Source of the DNA: Symsagittifera roscoffensis
Taxonomy: Eukaryota > Xenacoelomorpha > Acoela > Convolutidae
Reading direction: 5' to 3'
Assembly: GCF_963678635.1 (NCBI RefSeq)
Contig: NC_087065.1
Coordinates: 54,526,397-54,590,396 of the forward strand
Length of the DNA: 64,000 nt
Each line of letters begins with the position of its first letter. Position 1 is the stretch's first letter. Below, piece by piece: positions 31,388-44,304 of this stretch. The translations under genes were made by a program, and so were the position numbers. The notes under the pieces are model-generated. The model was not told the DNA's origin. It was given only the letters and a program-made list of their open reading frames with translations, and did not search any database.

Positions 31388-33250
31388 TTATACCACGGAG
31401 ACTGCTCCAAGCAACATCCTTCTTATCAGAGGGAATTCAGGGATTGCCTCCGGCAGCTTCTCGTAATCACCCCAGTCTTTCGTCTCTTCTCTCACTTTAT
31501 GATATGCTGGAGTGAGACGAGGAACTCTGGTCATTTCACCATTCGTCTTGTCATAGGGTCTCAGATTCCAGAGCTTTGGAAACACCTCGATGTGCCCTCT
31601 CTCTACCTCTCCCATGCGATCACGGAAGTGATCGTCAAAATTGATGACTGTCATCTCTGGCTCTGATATTTTCGCAAATAACAGATCTTCACTCATGAGC
31701 TCCCGCAATGTGTGCTGCTCACACCAGTTCACCAGCACCGACCTCCTATACGCCTCCACCTTAACGTCAGGGAACGCAAACGTGACCGCTGGTCCATAGA
31801 TCACTGTCATAAACTCCGTGACTCCTCTGATCAATACTAAGGGATCGGTTCTCATAGCCAAGCTCAGATCGGTTACCAGGGGCATGCCCCCAACATGTCG
31901 TCTAACATCTTCTTCTCTTTCGAAAGTCTCATCTTCTCCCGTTCCAAAGCGATTTTGTTGTAAGAGATATTGGATAAGAGTGTGTCTTATGGGCGAGTCT
32001 GTGGATTTCTTCATATCTAAATTCCTCACTCTCTCTCTCATCTGCTCTGGACAACGTGTAAATTTCATTAGTCCTCCCAAGTTTCCGTGGGTAATCGCAA
32101 TCAGTGTTAGAAGTCCATCTAACCGCAGGTTCTGGATTCCTTCGATGAGCAGCATCGCCGGTCCTTTTACGAAACTCTCTGCTCCAAACGTCACGTTCCA
32201 CTATTGACACTTCCACTACTGCTTGGAGGAATTCTTTTATCAAGTAATGAGAGACTTTCGGGTAGACTTTGCCAAGAAAGACGCGGTCCATCCGGCTCCC
32301 AACCCTTCCAGCATGCTGTCTGTCCGTTCAAAGCCTTCCTGTCCCTTCACTTCCTGGGTCCAGAAGGTTACCAGGGTAATCTGACACATTCTGTTTACAA
32401 ATTCAGCGGTCTTTTCTCCGGCATTTTCCGCCAGGTTCACCTCCCTTAACAAGTAGGCATGAATCTTCGTGATCATCACAGGGCCTTGCTCAAAAGCATC
32501 TGCACGCAATGCCGCTACTCGAGGGTTTAGGTGTAGCCACTGGTTGGCTTCCGGCTTGGTTCTCAAAACCATCGCCTCCAAGTGAGCTCTAGTCTCTAGT
32601 GAATTTTTCCTTCTCGTGTTTTCACCTGTCACTTCCATTGCTCGGAACCATAATTCGTTTGACATCGCTGTGACCACTCGATGCTCGTCGTCTATTCCCG
32701 TCTTAAGCTTGAGTTGTCGACTGAATTTGGACAGTTCCAACCCCAGCACTTCGTCCAACACCAACATGTGCAGCGCATGGTCCTTGAATCCTCTCATCGC
32801 GTTCGAGATATCTGACCACACTGCAGGTAGTTCAGCCCTGAGTGGCCTCAGGTTCTCCATCTCTATCATGCAATTTGGGGCTGATATGATCACATCATAT
32901 TTTCTTTCCGAAAGCAAGGTCACAATCGCATACACGAATTTCAGTCCATCCGGGAGATGCGCATACCCCGGAGACAACGCGAATACTACTCTCGGTGTCA
33001 CCTTGGTGAACGACCCCTCCTTCGTCGCATTCACCACTTCACCCATCGACTCAATGATATCTTTTATCGCTGGCCACACAGCATTCTCTGCCGTTGTAGG
33101 ATCTCTGAGTCTGCTCAGAAAACCTCTACTGTGTAGATTGTCATTGATGCCAGCAAACACGATCGTAATTGGGTTCAAGTCCGTCTGCCTTGGTACCCTT
33201 ATAGCCAGATATACCGATTGCAGTAGGTCCAGATCGACCGCTGCCAACAT
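31388..33250 (-). pseudogene. ORF2 middle and region 3, copy B
   Basis: Counterpart of A about 16190-18120. One frame (32240-33250, 336 codons) carries the conserved block with FAGINDN; the next (31388-32194, 268 codons) continues it without A's GA-run frameshift. They are separated by a frameshift near 32200-32240. A short deletion at about 31990 removes the SWNKIRDLR segment seen in A. Function unknown. Confidence 0.6.
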
Positions 33251-34099
33251 TATAACTTCCTACCAAAACAGAGACTTGGAGGTATAAACGAAATCTGAAT
33301 TCGCTACTATCATGATCTTGGCCTTCCTCATTTCTGCTTTGTCATAGGCGGCGAAGATGGTCTCATCTTCTTTATCGCTTTCAACCCGCCGTATCTTTGG
33401 ACATCACCATCTTGATTCACTAGTTTCGGGTATATTCTTTCCTTTACATGACCTGGGGGTGAGCTTACTTGCCTGAACATCTTCACATGTTGTCCGATCG
33501 GCGCCCTTGTCACTAGAAATCTCGATTCCCTTCATCATGATTCAATCTCACATCTTGCAATGGTCTCGCGTTCACTGGTCCATTGTGTTGTTAGAGGGCA
33601 GTCCCCTCTAGGTCAGCAAATCTCAAGGGCGTCGTGGAGCTGAAATTTATATTAGCGGCTATCAACCAGTCTACGCGGTTATCGAGTACAGTCTGCTGAC
33701 GGATAGCGTCGCTCCCTTCAGCATCCTCCTTGCATCTTCGATGAAGCTTACCCTCTGGAGATCCAGCTTCATTAGTTCGTCTTTGTATACATGCCAGGGA
33801 GACGGTATGGGTCTTGACCACATCAACGAGCCTCTGCCCGGGCGTCTCTCCTCTCGACTGGTCCTTGTCGTCTCCGATCTCGTGTCCGATCTAGACGTGC
33901 TGGCTGTCTCTTCGATTGGGTTGATAGGTCCTATTCTTCTCCTAGGATGGATGGTCCTCCTAATCGGCGCTTCTCCCAATCGATCCTGTACGTCTGTCCT
34001 TTGACCTGGTTCGCGGGAGCTCTGTTGTCTGTAGTTCGTGACGGTCGGGACCAACCCCAAGCGTGTTTCCAGGCTAGGAGGCACAAAAGTGGTAATCAC
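33251..34099 (-). pseudogene. ORF2 linker after SGNH domain, copy B
   Basis: Counterpart of A about 15330-16190. The frame at 33671-34099 is open across the point where A lost a G, so that break is private to A. A change near 33675 ends it. The 1-base deletion near A 16073 is also present here (about 33370), so A and B share that lesion while copy C does not. Confidence 0.6.
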
Positions 34100-34123
34100 C
34101 GCGTCATTCGCTGTTCCTTCTTC

Positions 34124-34748
34124 CTACAGCACTCCTGTGTCAAAGAGTTCCGCCTCTAGCTCATCCAACCGCTCTTGGAAGACTCGATTCAACCATGCCT
34201 GTCCTTCGATAATATCGAAGTGGATGCCGTCAGTGGTCAGTCTAGGCTGATCCATAGCTCTCAACTCATGTTCGATGTCCATGAGGATCATTCTTCCGGC
34301 ATTCCGACTTGCGAGGTTCCTCAAAATGTTATTCCAGCTGACTACTCCTTCGTTCTTCGTTGTGCCTTCTTCCTGCTGCTGTCAAGCTCCTCGTGTTCAT
34401 TGGCACAGTGCAAACGGTCAGTACCGCGCAATTGAATTTCTGCCAGAGGGTAGTAAACAAACACACCATCATTGATTCCCATAGTGCTTCCTGCTCATCC
34501 GAACCTCTGGAGATGTCATTCGTTCCAACCAGGATCATCACATTGGGGATCCTCCCTGGATTCATTAGTTCCACCTTTCGATATAACTGGGCTATCGTCG
34601 CGCCTCCGAAGGCCATCACCGTAGTGACCCACGAGGTCCTCAAATTCGATAGTAATCTGACCAAGCTGTCTACCAGTATCAGATGTGATGTCCCCAGTGG
34701 CGGTTGTTGCAGGTTTACTGCTGGTTCCAAGTCGCTCGATTGAAGCAA
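34124..34748 (-). pseudogene. ORF2 SGNH hydrolase domain, copy B
   Basis: Block I reads LILVDSLV, so the usual Gly before Asp-Ser is Val here. Blocks GGATI, VGTNDI and DGIHFD are intact. The TGA that splits this domain in A is a Cys codon here. A frameshift near 34340 separates the GTND part (34329-34748) from the DGIH part (34124-34324). Role as for copy A: a presumed esterase/deacetylase-type hydrolase, function in the element unknown. Confidence 0.75.
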
Positions 34749-35514
34749 GCTCTCGGATCTGTCTCTGGAACTCCCGTAAAATTATATCTCAATTGATTGT
34801 TATTTTGTACGTCTATTACACGAGACACTTTCTTCGCTGGCATCTTCTGTATTCTTCTCTCTGGGGCCTTCGAGCTCCCCATGAGTGGCGTCACGTCACT
34901 TATCCCCTGTCTGATCACGGTCTGGGAGAGTCGTACTCTGCCCGTGTCATCGATCGTTCCATAGGTTTTGGTCATCTCGTCCAGCTCCCTTTTCGCCCTT
35001 TCCAGTTTATCCTTCATCCCATCCAGATCTTGCATGGTTTGGTTCGTCTGAACCTTTTGTCCTACTTTCGCCCTCTTTGGTGGCACAGCCTCTCTCAGTG
35101 GTGAACCAGACGAGGCAGCCTCGCTGCGCATCTCCTGATGCATTCTCGTCAGCCCAGGTTTGGGCTTGGACTGCATAGGCATTTCACCTGGTTGGTAAGT
35201 CCTAGAACTTCCCAATTCAGGCTCATTCGCCAAGTCACTCCCTGAGAGAGCCCCGTTTCTCCACCTCATCACTCTCATGTTCGGGCGGTCTAGTACTCCC
35301 CTCACTCCATATGCTGCCATCAACAGGACTTCCGTGGGGCGGTCCCCACGGTTGTCATGCCCCAAGATGTTGATCAGGGCGGTCAGCAACATGACTACCT
35401 CTGGGTCCTCCAGAGCGAAGTCTCGATCCATCAGCCGACGATAGATCGCATCTATCATCGTCCTACATATGCCACTGCCAGGTCCATCAATTCATCCTGG
35501 TTGAAATTGTCCAT
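34715..35514 (-). pseudogene. ORF2 N-terminal region, copy B
   Basis: The start ATG at 35514 matches A's at 13536 (MDNFN...). A missing C near 35460 shifts the frame after about 18 codons; the main frame is 34715-35458. About 380 bases present in A (14087-14469) are missing, joining KRELDEMTKT to YGTIDD. Confidence 0.6.
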
Positions 35515-35912
35515 TCTGTTCTTCAAGTTCGGTTCGATATGATTTGATTTCAAAGTTTTGACTCAAGTGAGCAATTAAATGATCAATCAGGATCTAGAAA
35601 AGAAGTCACAAATATCACACTTGTCAGTTTCACCTTGACATATATCGTCAAAATTTACTTAAAAACAGTCAGATAAAAAGATATTTATCCTAAAATTTAT
35701 TAAAATCAATCGGTCTCTAAAATTTTGGAATTCGACCTAAGATTGGACAGTCCAAACTTTGGATCTATTCCTAAGATTGTCATTCAGTTGTTCATGGTCA
35801 CTAACCCCTTCTTACCCAAGGTCTTAATAACATAACACATAACATAACATAGCACACATATCACACATTACATACAACTTAGTCTTTAGCCTAACACCCT
35901 CTCGCACGTCAC
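35515..35912 (-). other. Spacer between pol and ORF2, copy B
   Basis: Counterpart of A 13138-13535. Non-coding; CA/TA-rich on this strand. Nothing else is seen. Confidence 0.5.
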
Positions 35913-36578
35913 TCAGCCTATACTTAAGTAATGTTTCTTATGTAAATATACTCGTATATTAGTATCAGAGAATATCACGTGTACAAGCGCGTACAATTCC
36001 CGAGGATGCAGTCGTCTTCTGTTTGGATCGTACACTGGAAGCGAGAGCTCCTTCACGTCCATTTCCACGAGGAATTCCCTCAGCCTCGTCAAGGACAAGA
36101 CTAGGTTCTCTGGGTCCACGTGCTGCTTCTCCGTCGCCCTCGTTACCAAGAAGCATAGGTATTTTCCCGGTATCTGTGACGCCGCCGGAGGTAAGGCCGC
36201 TACGCCCCCTGTCTCTGGTCTTTGATTCCAAAAGAATTCCACGTTTTTGTAATCTCTCTTAAAATCTGCCGCTAACGCTGTCCTAAAACTCATGTCTGCT
36301 GTGATTGCTATCGCACATGTTCTATTTGTGTGTATGAAATCACTGTCTGTTAGTATTATTTTACTTGAATATTCATTTGGTAAAATAAAATACGACTCAA
36401 CTACCCTACCTAGGTCAGGTTTCATAGGTTCTTCGCCTGTTTCTGCTTCTAAGTCTCCTGTTTCTCTTGTTACTCTTAATTTTTTTATTATCAAGTTTTC
36501 AGTGTGGGTAAGTCCTGCCCCCACTCCCCGGACAAAAATATCCATCGACGTCTCCGTCGATCGCATACCGGGTATCAA
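35913..36578 (-). pseudogene. Pol tail and macrodomain, copy B
   Basis: This 221-codon frame is open through the position where A has a TGA, showing that the macrodomain was fused in frame to Pol. The macrodomain is about the last 150 residues, with ADMSFRTALAADFKRDY, GKYLCFLVTRATEK, LSLPVYDPNRR and VIFSDTNIRVYLH. The whole fold length is kept but the glycine-rich ADP-ribose loops of TARG1-type proteins are replaced, as in A. A small rearrangement near 36580-36600 disconnects it from the integrase frame. Confidence 0.72.
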
Positions 36579-36585
36579 GTCGAGG

Positions 36586-38033
36586 TTAGAAGCTGGAATG
36601 AGTAGTTGTCATCTCGTTCGAGCTGGAAGGATCATCTCGTTCGGTCTTGATGTATTTCATGCTTTCACGATCTACGTCTTGAACCGTGACGCTGGTCTCC
36701 TCTGGGTCCAAGGTCATTTCGTACAGCCACTCTAAGACACGCAGGTCCGTCAAGTCTTGTTCATATGACTGCTGTTGCTCGTCGTCGAACTCTACCTCGG
36801 GTTTCGACCGGTCGTCGACCCACTCATAGTCGTGATCATCGACTGTGTCAATGTCTTGTGACACAGTTATTTCTTCTAGACCCACTACTTCCTCCACTAT
36901 CTTCTTCAGATCTATCCTATCCACTACAAAGTCGTCACTGTAAGGATTGTATTTCTTTCTGGGTCTTGTCCCGTCCTTCTGACGAGTCTGTATCGTGAAC
37001 GGAAGATCCGGTTCCAAGTTCTCGGGAACCTCTATCTGTTCGGGATCCTGCCAATCCTCCTCTGCGTAGGGTAAGGTTTCATCGTCCGCTTCGATCACCT
37101 CGTTTGGATCCAGGTCCAGCGGTGTATCCGTTCCTTCCTCCACGACTTCGTTTCCATCGTTCTTCTCCCTGGTGCCATTCTCGTTGACCTTACAAGCAGG
37201 ATCCATCATCAGATAAAACCCTTCTTCCATATCTGCAGGTATACACCAGTCTTCTGTCGATGGATTGTGTGGCTCGTAGTGTGCGGCTCGGCTAGTACTC
37301 AGTCTATAAAAAGGTCCCTCTTGGTGCACCTCTGTAATCATGAAGGGTCCCCTCCACTTTTTTAGGAGCTTTTTTGTCCCTTTCGGTGGTATAACGTTCT
37401 GAAATACCCATAAGTAGTCTCCCACCGAGTAAGCTTTCGCGCCAGCTGTTTTCTTGTCAAGTTTTTTCCTCTGCCTTGCCTGTGTTTGCTGAGTATTTCG
37501 TCTACACAAATCGTTCAACTCCTGTTGACGTCTGATCACATCCCTCACGTAGACCTGTGGAGACGTTTTCTTTCCTTCATATTCTGGGTAGAAAAAGGTT
37601 AAGGGTAAAGACTTTCCGTGTCCAGTTAGCATCATGTGTGGACTGACTCCGGTGGTGGAGTGTTGCGTGCTGTTATATGCTCCCATTACATGTGGAAGGT
37701 ATCTGTCCCAAGCGGTCATGTACCTGGAACAATATACTATCAGCATCGACACTAACGTCCTATTCTGTCTTTCAACTAAGCCATTCGTCTCGGGGTGGTA
37801 TGTCGTGGAGTGAGCTTAAGCAACCTGTGAGCGTCTCAAAAGCTCTTTCGTAAGCTCTCCTACGAAAGCTGTTCCATTATCCGATTGAAACGTCATCGGA
37901 TAACCATGTCTCGCTATCCACGTATTGATCAGGTGGTCGCATGTCTCTTCCGCCGAGGCAGTTATGCAGGGCACGGCCTCTGCATACTTCGTAAAATGAT
38001 CTATCATGACCAACACCTGATTATAACCACTGT
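36586..38033 (-). pseudogene. Integrase, downstream copy B, N-terminally deleted
   Basis: Carries the DDE core from VLVMIDHF (second Asp in QSDNGTAF) plus the GPF module (KKWRGPFMITEV) and acidic tail. The zinc-binding region and the first catalytic Asp are gone: the linker sequence RLSD joins directly to ACAGACAGTGGTTATAATCAG at about 38033. A stop near 37816 (CAA to TAA) separates the core halves. There is a single core, without A's duplication. Confidence 0.85.
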
Positions 38034-40400
38034 CTGTGATCCGAGAGTCTGTATCTCGCCTTCAAGTACGTCTTCCTGACCCTCATCTGACTATTCAGCT
38101 CATTGGGCTGGTGTGTGTCTTCTTCCATCTTGACGCACCAAATCTTCGCCAGCGGCTGTGTTTCTTGCTTGAACGGCTGAAGATCAGTCCTGACTACCTC
38201 TTTTTGTGGCAACAGATTTATCGAACGTTTCGATACCGCTATTGTCTCCAAATCATCCGCTGCGTTGTCAAAGACTCTTTCTCTTGGTATATGGTAGCGA
38301 TCACTGTCAGGATCCTGGTACACCTCTCTGTCCAGATCCCTTGCCCGAGTTTCCACTAGTAGTGTATGGATCGCTAGTTCGGACAGTTCTGATCCCGAGC
38401 TCGAGTTCCTGTCTGAATAGGTGTCCATTCCTGAGTTTCGGGAATTGTCATCTGTTGAAGAGGTTATGATGGAGTCTGCACGCTCCTCCAGATCATGTCT
38501 GTGCCTTCTTCGCATCCATCTGAACTCCCCGGACAAAACCTTGTTCTCTAGGTCCTGTTTCTCATCAGGAATTTTTTCATCTATCTCAGACTCCCCGGAC
38601 AAACTTTCTTGTCCCGGGTTTTGATCTTGTGATCGCTGGCTTTTCTCATCGTTCATCTCCCCGGACAAACAGTCTTGCAGCAGGTTTTGTTCTACCTTTT
38701 CACCGTCTTTATCCTGGTCCACAAAGGTGACGGTTTTCCTTCGTTTACTGCTTCCCTGTTCTTTCCGTCTGAACTGGTTAAAATCTCGTGGGGTATTGAG
38801 GATACTAGTTGCTGAACTATTGTCCTACAATCACTCTCGTTCTCTTCGTGTTGTCGTCTGGACGGCATGATCTTCACCTTCTTACTGACTGTTAGCGATG
38901 CCACTGCTGCTGTCCACTCGGGGTCATCTCTGGTCACTTCTCTTTCTAACAATCCACCCAGCATCCGCATCACTTGCGGTGTGACCTGCACCGTTTTATC
39001 CAATAATGAGAGGCTGTTTATTTTCATGCGAGAGAGTTCTTGCTGGACCAAATTCGAGCGCAGCAACAGATCCAAGGGGACCGGGTCCTCCTTGGATAGG
39101 ATCTTTATCTCGGCTGCTTTCTCTACAGGTAACTCAGGGTGTCCTGGAATTGGATGTCCAGACTTGACCAACCATCTCGTTAAGGGAAGCGCTTCATAAG
39201 TTTCTTTGTCCAGAAACGAGAATCCCTCCTTTATTTCTGCCTGATTGGCTTGCTTCTGCTCCAATCTTTTATAGAACTCAGTTTTCTTGCTGAGGCTATC
39301 AGCATTCTGGTGTTTATCACGCATCCTGTGTTCGATTATCATATCGTAGCCATCCAATCTTACTATCCATCTACCAATATAACTCTGATCCATCGAGGAG
39401 GTCTTCAACCAGGATAACGCTCTGTTGTCCACGCGTAACTTGAAGGGAGCGCTCCCCATGTATGCACGGTACTTTTCCACGAAAGTGACTACTGCAAACG
39501 TTTCTGCTTTTGGTGCGCCATATTTCATCTTTGTGTCACTCAAGACCTTGCTGCCGTATGCAATGGGACGGAGAACCGTTCTTCCATTCCATTCTTGCTC
39601 TTGATGCAATATTCCTGAGATGGCTACTACCGATGCGTCTGTATCAAGAACATACATGCCCTTTTCTGTAGGCATGCCTAGCACTGGCGCTTCGCACAGT
39701 TCCCTCTTTATGTTCTCGAATGCAACTTGTGCTTCATCGTTCCATTCGAACTTTTTCCCTTTGTTGCACATCAGCTTCTGCATCGGATACACCTTGTCCG
39801 CATATCCTTTTATGAACTCCCGGTAGTAATTGGCAAATCCTAGGAAGCTCAGGAGCTGTGTGTCCGTTCTGGGAGCTTTCCATGTCAACACTGCTTCTAC
39901 TGCTTCCGGGTCCGGCCTCACACCATGCCTGTCCACTATTCTTCCCAGGTACTTGATTGAATCCCTGAGGATTTCACATTTCGATGGTTTGCCTTTCAAG
40001 CCTGCTCTTTTCATGCAGCCAAAGACCTCATCAAGCCGATCAATGTGGTCTTCCAAGGTGGGTGTTGCTATGGCCACGTCGTCCACATAACACATCACAA
40101 GGTTCCCGTACTTCTTTGTCACTCTGGTCAAAGCCTGAGCCATCAGTCTTTGAAAAGTGGCCGTTGCATTGCACAAGCCGAAGGGCATCCTCTTCCACTG
40201 GTACAATCCCAATTCGCACGCGAATCCGGTTTTTCTCTCCATCCTTCTTCCGCAGAGGGACCTGCCAGAAGGCAGAACCCAAGTCCAATGTGGTGAAGAA
40301 CTTGGTATCACCAAGCTTAGAGAGGCTCTCGTCTATTCTCGGTATCGGGTACGCATCTTTTATCGTTACCGCGTTCAAGTAACGAAAGTCGCAACAAAAC
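38034..40400 (-). pseudogene. pol: RT, RNase H and linker, downstream copy B
   Basis: The long frame 38692-40314 has MPFGLCNATATFQRL, YVDDVAIATPT, DTDASVVAIS and VDNRALSWL, so RT and RNase H catalytic residues are kept. The catalytic LDLGSAFWQV block lies in the overlapping frame 40040-40378, separated by a frameshift near 40245-40310. The linker frame 38021-38722 holds three LSGE-type repeats at 38525, 38591 and 38657. No gross deletion is seen in RT, unlike A. Confidence 0.9.
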
Positions 40401-41599
40401 CTAAGCCCCCCATTTCTTTTTCGCCATTACTACCCCGCAAGCCCATGGCGATTTCGAGGGTTCTATCATGTCGTATTCAAGCAACATTTCTATTTCCGCT
40501 CGGCACGCTTCCGACTTGTGTGGCGTCATTCGTCTTCCGCCTCCCTTATGGGGAACGGCACCTTCTTCAAGTTTGATTTCGTGTTCGACGAAATTACAGC
40601 AACCAATATCCGCCTTATGTTTTGAAAATACATCTGCGTTCCAATTTAGGAGGTCCCGCAATTTTTCGAAATCTCCCTCACCTATTTTCCCTTTTAAATG
40701 TTCTATCTCTGGCAAAACCGGTTTGTCAGATTCTAGTTCATATGACGAGGGGCGTTCCGTAAAATTCGAGCAGCTTGATAAGCCGTCGTCCGTTTCGGAT
40801 TTCATTGAAAACAATTTATGAATAGATTTTAATTCATTAATCCTCTTTAAAATGTTATCTTTACTGGCATGATAAGGACAGTCTTTCACACTATGTTTCC
40901 TCAAGTTTTGTGTCTCCTAATAGTCGGTCCTCATCGGCAAAGCTTCTTTCCACGCTGGATTGAAACCGTGGTGTCCAGTGTGTTCAATAACACACTGACA
41001 CACAGTCCGTTTCGCGTTACCGAGAAGCTCCGGCCTAAAATCACCGAACTCTGACTTTTTGGATTCGGTACTAAGCAAACCTGTTTACTATCACTTAACG
41101 AATTCAAATTTCTCATTCTAAAAATTGCCACCACAGCTTGTCCTGGCTGTAGTTTTATTTTTCTATCTAAAAAAATTGGTACCTTGTTTTCGTCTGTTAT
41201 TATCCTATTAATTGGTTTCTTAACATACTTCCGGTCCGGGTTTCTAATCCGTATCAGACCGTTGTTCAAGTCAATCATCACGTCAAAATTCCTGACAAAA
41301 TCTCTGCCCAAGATGAATTGGTCGGCGTCGTCCAAATTCTCTACCACCAGGAAGCTCATCCAAAGATCCCGTCCTCCCATGTGGAAGACCGTTATTGGTG
41401 ATCTTCCGGCTACGTAAATGGCTCCTCAATTGGCGGCGGCCAGTCGGAGATTCGTTGGAATTAGATCTTCCCTCGTGAAGCCCATTCTTTCCCAAGTTTT
41501 TATCGGCATCACACTCACTACCGCTCTTGTGTCCAGAAGCCCTGTGACTCCGATTTTCGTTCCGTTGGTGTCGAGCAGATGTGTGGTCACATCTGCTTC
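40401..41599 (-). pseudogene. Protease C-terminus and PR-RT linker, downstream copy B
   Basis: Frames 40931-41380 and 40401-40904 carry the ILGRDF helix, the SVILGRSFSVTRNG linker and the RT N-terminus (IEPSKSPWACGVVMAKKK), split by a frameshift near 40910. The active-site triplet is at 41525-41533 and codes Asp-Thr-Arg instead of Asp-Thr-Gly, so this protease would be inactive. Confidence 0.8.
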
Positions 41600-42648
41600 T
41601 TATCCAATGTGGACTGCATATTGTTCCATCATGGCGTCATGGCCTATCCTGCGGACTTTGAGTTCCTCGTCACCCAAATAGATCTGCCCCATTTGGTCAC
41701 TATCTGTTGTTACATAAGTCCTAGTGTAGATACTGATTCCATCCACGTTCAGCATCACTTGATACGGCCCATAGACCTCCAGGTAGCGTCCATGAAGTTT
41801 CTTCATGCGAGGGCCACCCGTTGTTAGTAGTGCTCGCACAGCTCTCGACTCAGTGCGTGGCTCCACCTGCCTCAGATAATCTGCATATGTGTCCAAATGC
41901 ATCAAAGTGAACTCGGATGGTTCAATCAGATTTCTGATTACCTGATGTCCAGCCACTGAGATTATCGACTGTATCTTGCTTCCTTGTGGCACCATGCCGA
42001 ACCTCTGACCGGAGATCACATTAAGTTTCATGCTCAAACTGCTTGGTGCCTTAGTCTCCTCGACTTCCGTTGCTTCGAAAGTATTCAGTTGCTCCTTTAG
42101 TTTCTCATTCTCTAGTTCAAGTTTCACTTTTTGTTCGATCTCTTCCGTCACCAGTTCCTGCTGCACTCTATATAGAGCATCCCTCGCGGCTGCCCTATAA
42201 TTGATCTTGAAGTCATCAGCCGCAGTTGCTGGTTCCAGTTCACGTGTCTCTTCTGTTACCGCTTGCATTTTCTTTGCCGCCAGCTCTTGAGGTTTATCTT
42301 TTCTGCGTGCCTCCGCTTCACTCAACAGGCGAGCCTTGCTGGCTTTCACTCTGTCAGCAAGGCGAGCCTTGCTGACAAAGCTTCTTCATGCCTTGGATGC
42401 TTGATGTCTGCCACTGCATCCCAGAATTGCGGAAAATCTGATTTAAAATGACCTTCCAAGTTGCAAAAGAAACACCTCGGGCCGAATTCTGCAATTACTC
42501 CTCTCATGAAATCCTCATCGTCCAATTCTGATGCATCTTCGTCCTCGATACTAAAGCCTATTGCTTTCATGCCTTGTTTGTAATTTGGGCATACTGACAC
42601 ATGATTGTCCGTTGAACTGCAATTGGCACAGGAGCGTCTCTTCTCCAT
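41600..42648 (-). pseudogene. Nucleocapsid to protease, downstream copy B
   Basis: Frame 42346-42648 carries both CCHC knuckles (CANCSSTDNHVSVC and CFFCNLEGHFKSDF; the last Cys of the second knuckle is Phe here). A small local duplication (AGCAAGGCTCGCCTTGCTGAC) near 42350 shifts the frame. Frame 41600-42349 holds the coiled coil and unassigned block, ending at a TAA where A has Tyr. Confidence 0.8.
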
Positions 42649-44304
42649 ATCATCCCTCGGTTTGTACCAATTTCATCTGCAATTGGCACAGGAGCGTCTC
42701 TTGTCCATATCATCCCTCGGTTTGTACCAGTTGTTTCCTTGGTTTGCTGGCCGATTGTTAAAATTGCCATAATTGTTCTTATAATAACCAGATCTCGAAG
42801 GACGTTTCAACAAAAGATATTCTTTTGACTTGAGCCTCAACTCCTCTGGTGTTGGCGCATTGGTTGATAGTGGTGTGTAGTGCGTTGCCAGCATTGTCCG
42901 AAGTTCATCATTCTTCACACCATCAAAGAATTTTGAGGCTACTGCCAGGTTCATCCTTCGGTTTGACTCATCCGGTTGGCTGCGTCTTCTCAGCATTTCC
43001 AAGTCATCGAGAAACTTGTCTATCGTTTCATCTTCTCGTTGCCTCCGTTTCTCGAAGCGCATCATCGCTTGGTGCCCCTGCACCCCTGATCAAAAGCGGT
43101 TTAACAAGATTTCGAAGATTTTCTCAGCTGTATCACGCTGATATTGCTTCTTGGCCATGACACAGTTCAGGGCTGTCCCTTCCAAGTTACTGCTGAGCGC
43201 ACTGCATTCCTGTCTCTCCGACAAGTCCTCTTCGTCGAAATGCAGTTTCATTACCTCTATCCAGGTATCAATACAGCCATCAGGTTCGTCTTTATAGCAT
43301 CTTGGTTTCTTAAAGACTCTTCTGGACTTCTCACTGCGTTCATTGGTTCTGGATAACCTTGTAAGGAATGTCTCCAAAGACCTGTTTAGGGGTTCAAAGG
43401 CTGTGGCCATTGCCGTAGCATCCCTTGAGTGTCCCGCCTGAGTGTCCTCACACCTTGTCAAATGCTCTGTATGCGGTGCATCCCTGCAATCCGAATCGCC
43501 GTGAGTGTTTCCCCCTTGGCCCACATGACTCCTCCCCGGGCTTGCATGCCCTCTGTTATCGGAATCACTTCTCCCAGTTGCATGTGTGCCTTGCGTTGGT
43601 CGTTCATTAGAGGTCTGTCTGTTCCCCGTTGAACTTGCTCTACTGTTCGGGCCCCATGTTCTATTATCCCTTGTGGCATAGCCTGATGAACTGCCCCTGC
43701 CTCTAGTGGATCCATATGTCCTCCTCTTTTGATGGTCGTTGAAGTTCACCTTCGGCTCCCTGCTGGGACCTCCCGAGTTCGGTTCCCCTTCTTTTGGTCC
43801 ACTCTTGCTGCTTAGTAGCCCGTCCAACCCATCCATGATAGCCTGAGTTCGCCCCTTCATCATCGCGTCTATCTTTGTGTCAAGAGTCCCAAAAGACTGC
43901 TCTTGCTGAATTCTTAACTTCTCCATGTCGTCTTTTAAGCGTAACTCTCTCTGTTCCGCTTCTCTTGTCATTCGCGACAATTTCTTTGCTATATGCTCGT
44001 CCGTTCTTTCTTTCAAGCGTTTTTCGCTCCTACCAACTTCTTGTCTATTGCGGTTTATTTCTTCCCGCAGACTTTCTCTTTCAATGTGAACTGCTCTTTC
44101 TAGTTCACTCATTCTTATGGACATCTGTTCATTTTGTTCTCCTAAACTGTCCACTATGTTGTTCAAGGCTTCTTCTAGTGCTGCCCCGTTATCCTCGAGT
44201 GGCGTCACTAGTGGTGGTGTAACCCTGTCGGTCCCAGGTAGCTTCGTGCTGGTCGTTCTCACCACACCCAATTTGTCCATGGTTCCAGTCTTCCTGGTTG
44301 TCAT
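42649..44304 (-). pseudogene. gag: gag, downstream copy B
   Basis: The 404-codon frame 43090-44304 covers coiled coil and capsid-like region without A's stops, but lacks about 165 bases near the start relative to A. A 1-base loss near 43090 shifts to frame 42673-43083, which ends in a 60-bp tandem duplication of the first knuckle (period 42617/42677) that introduces a TGA. Confidence 0.8.
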
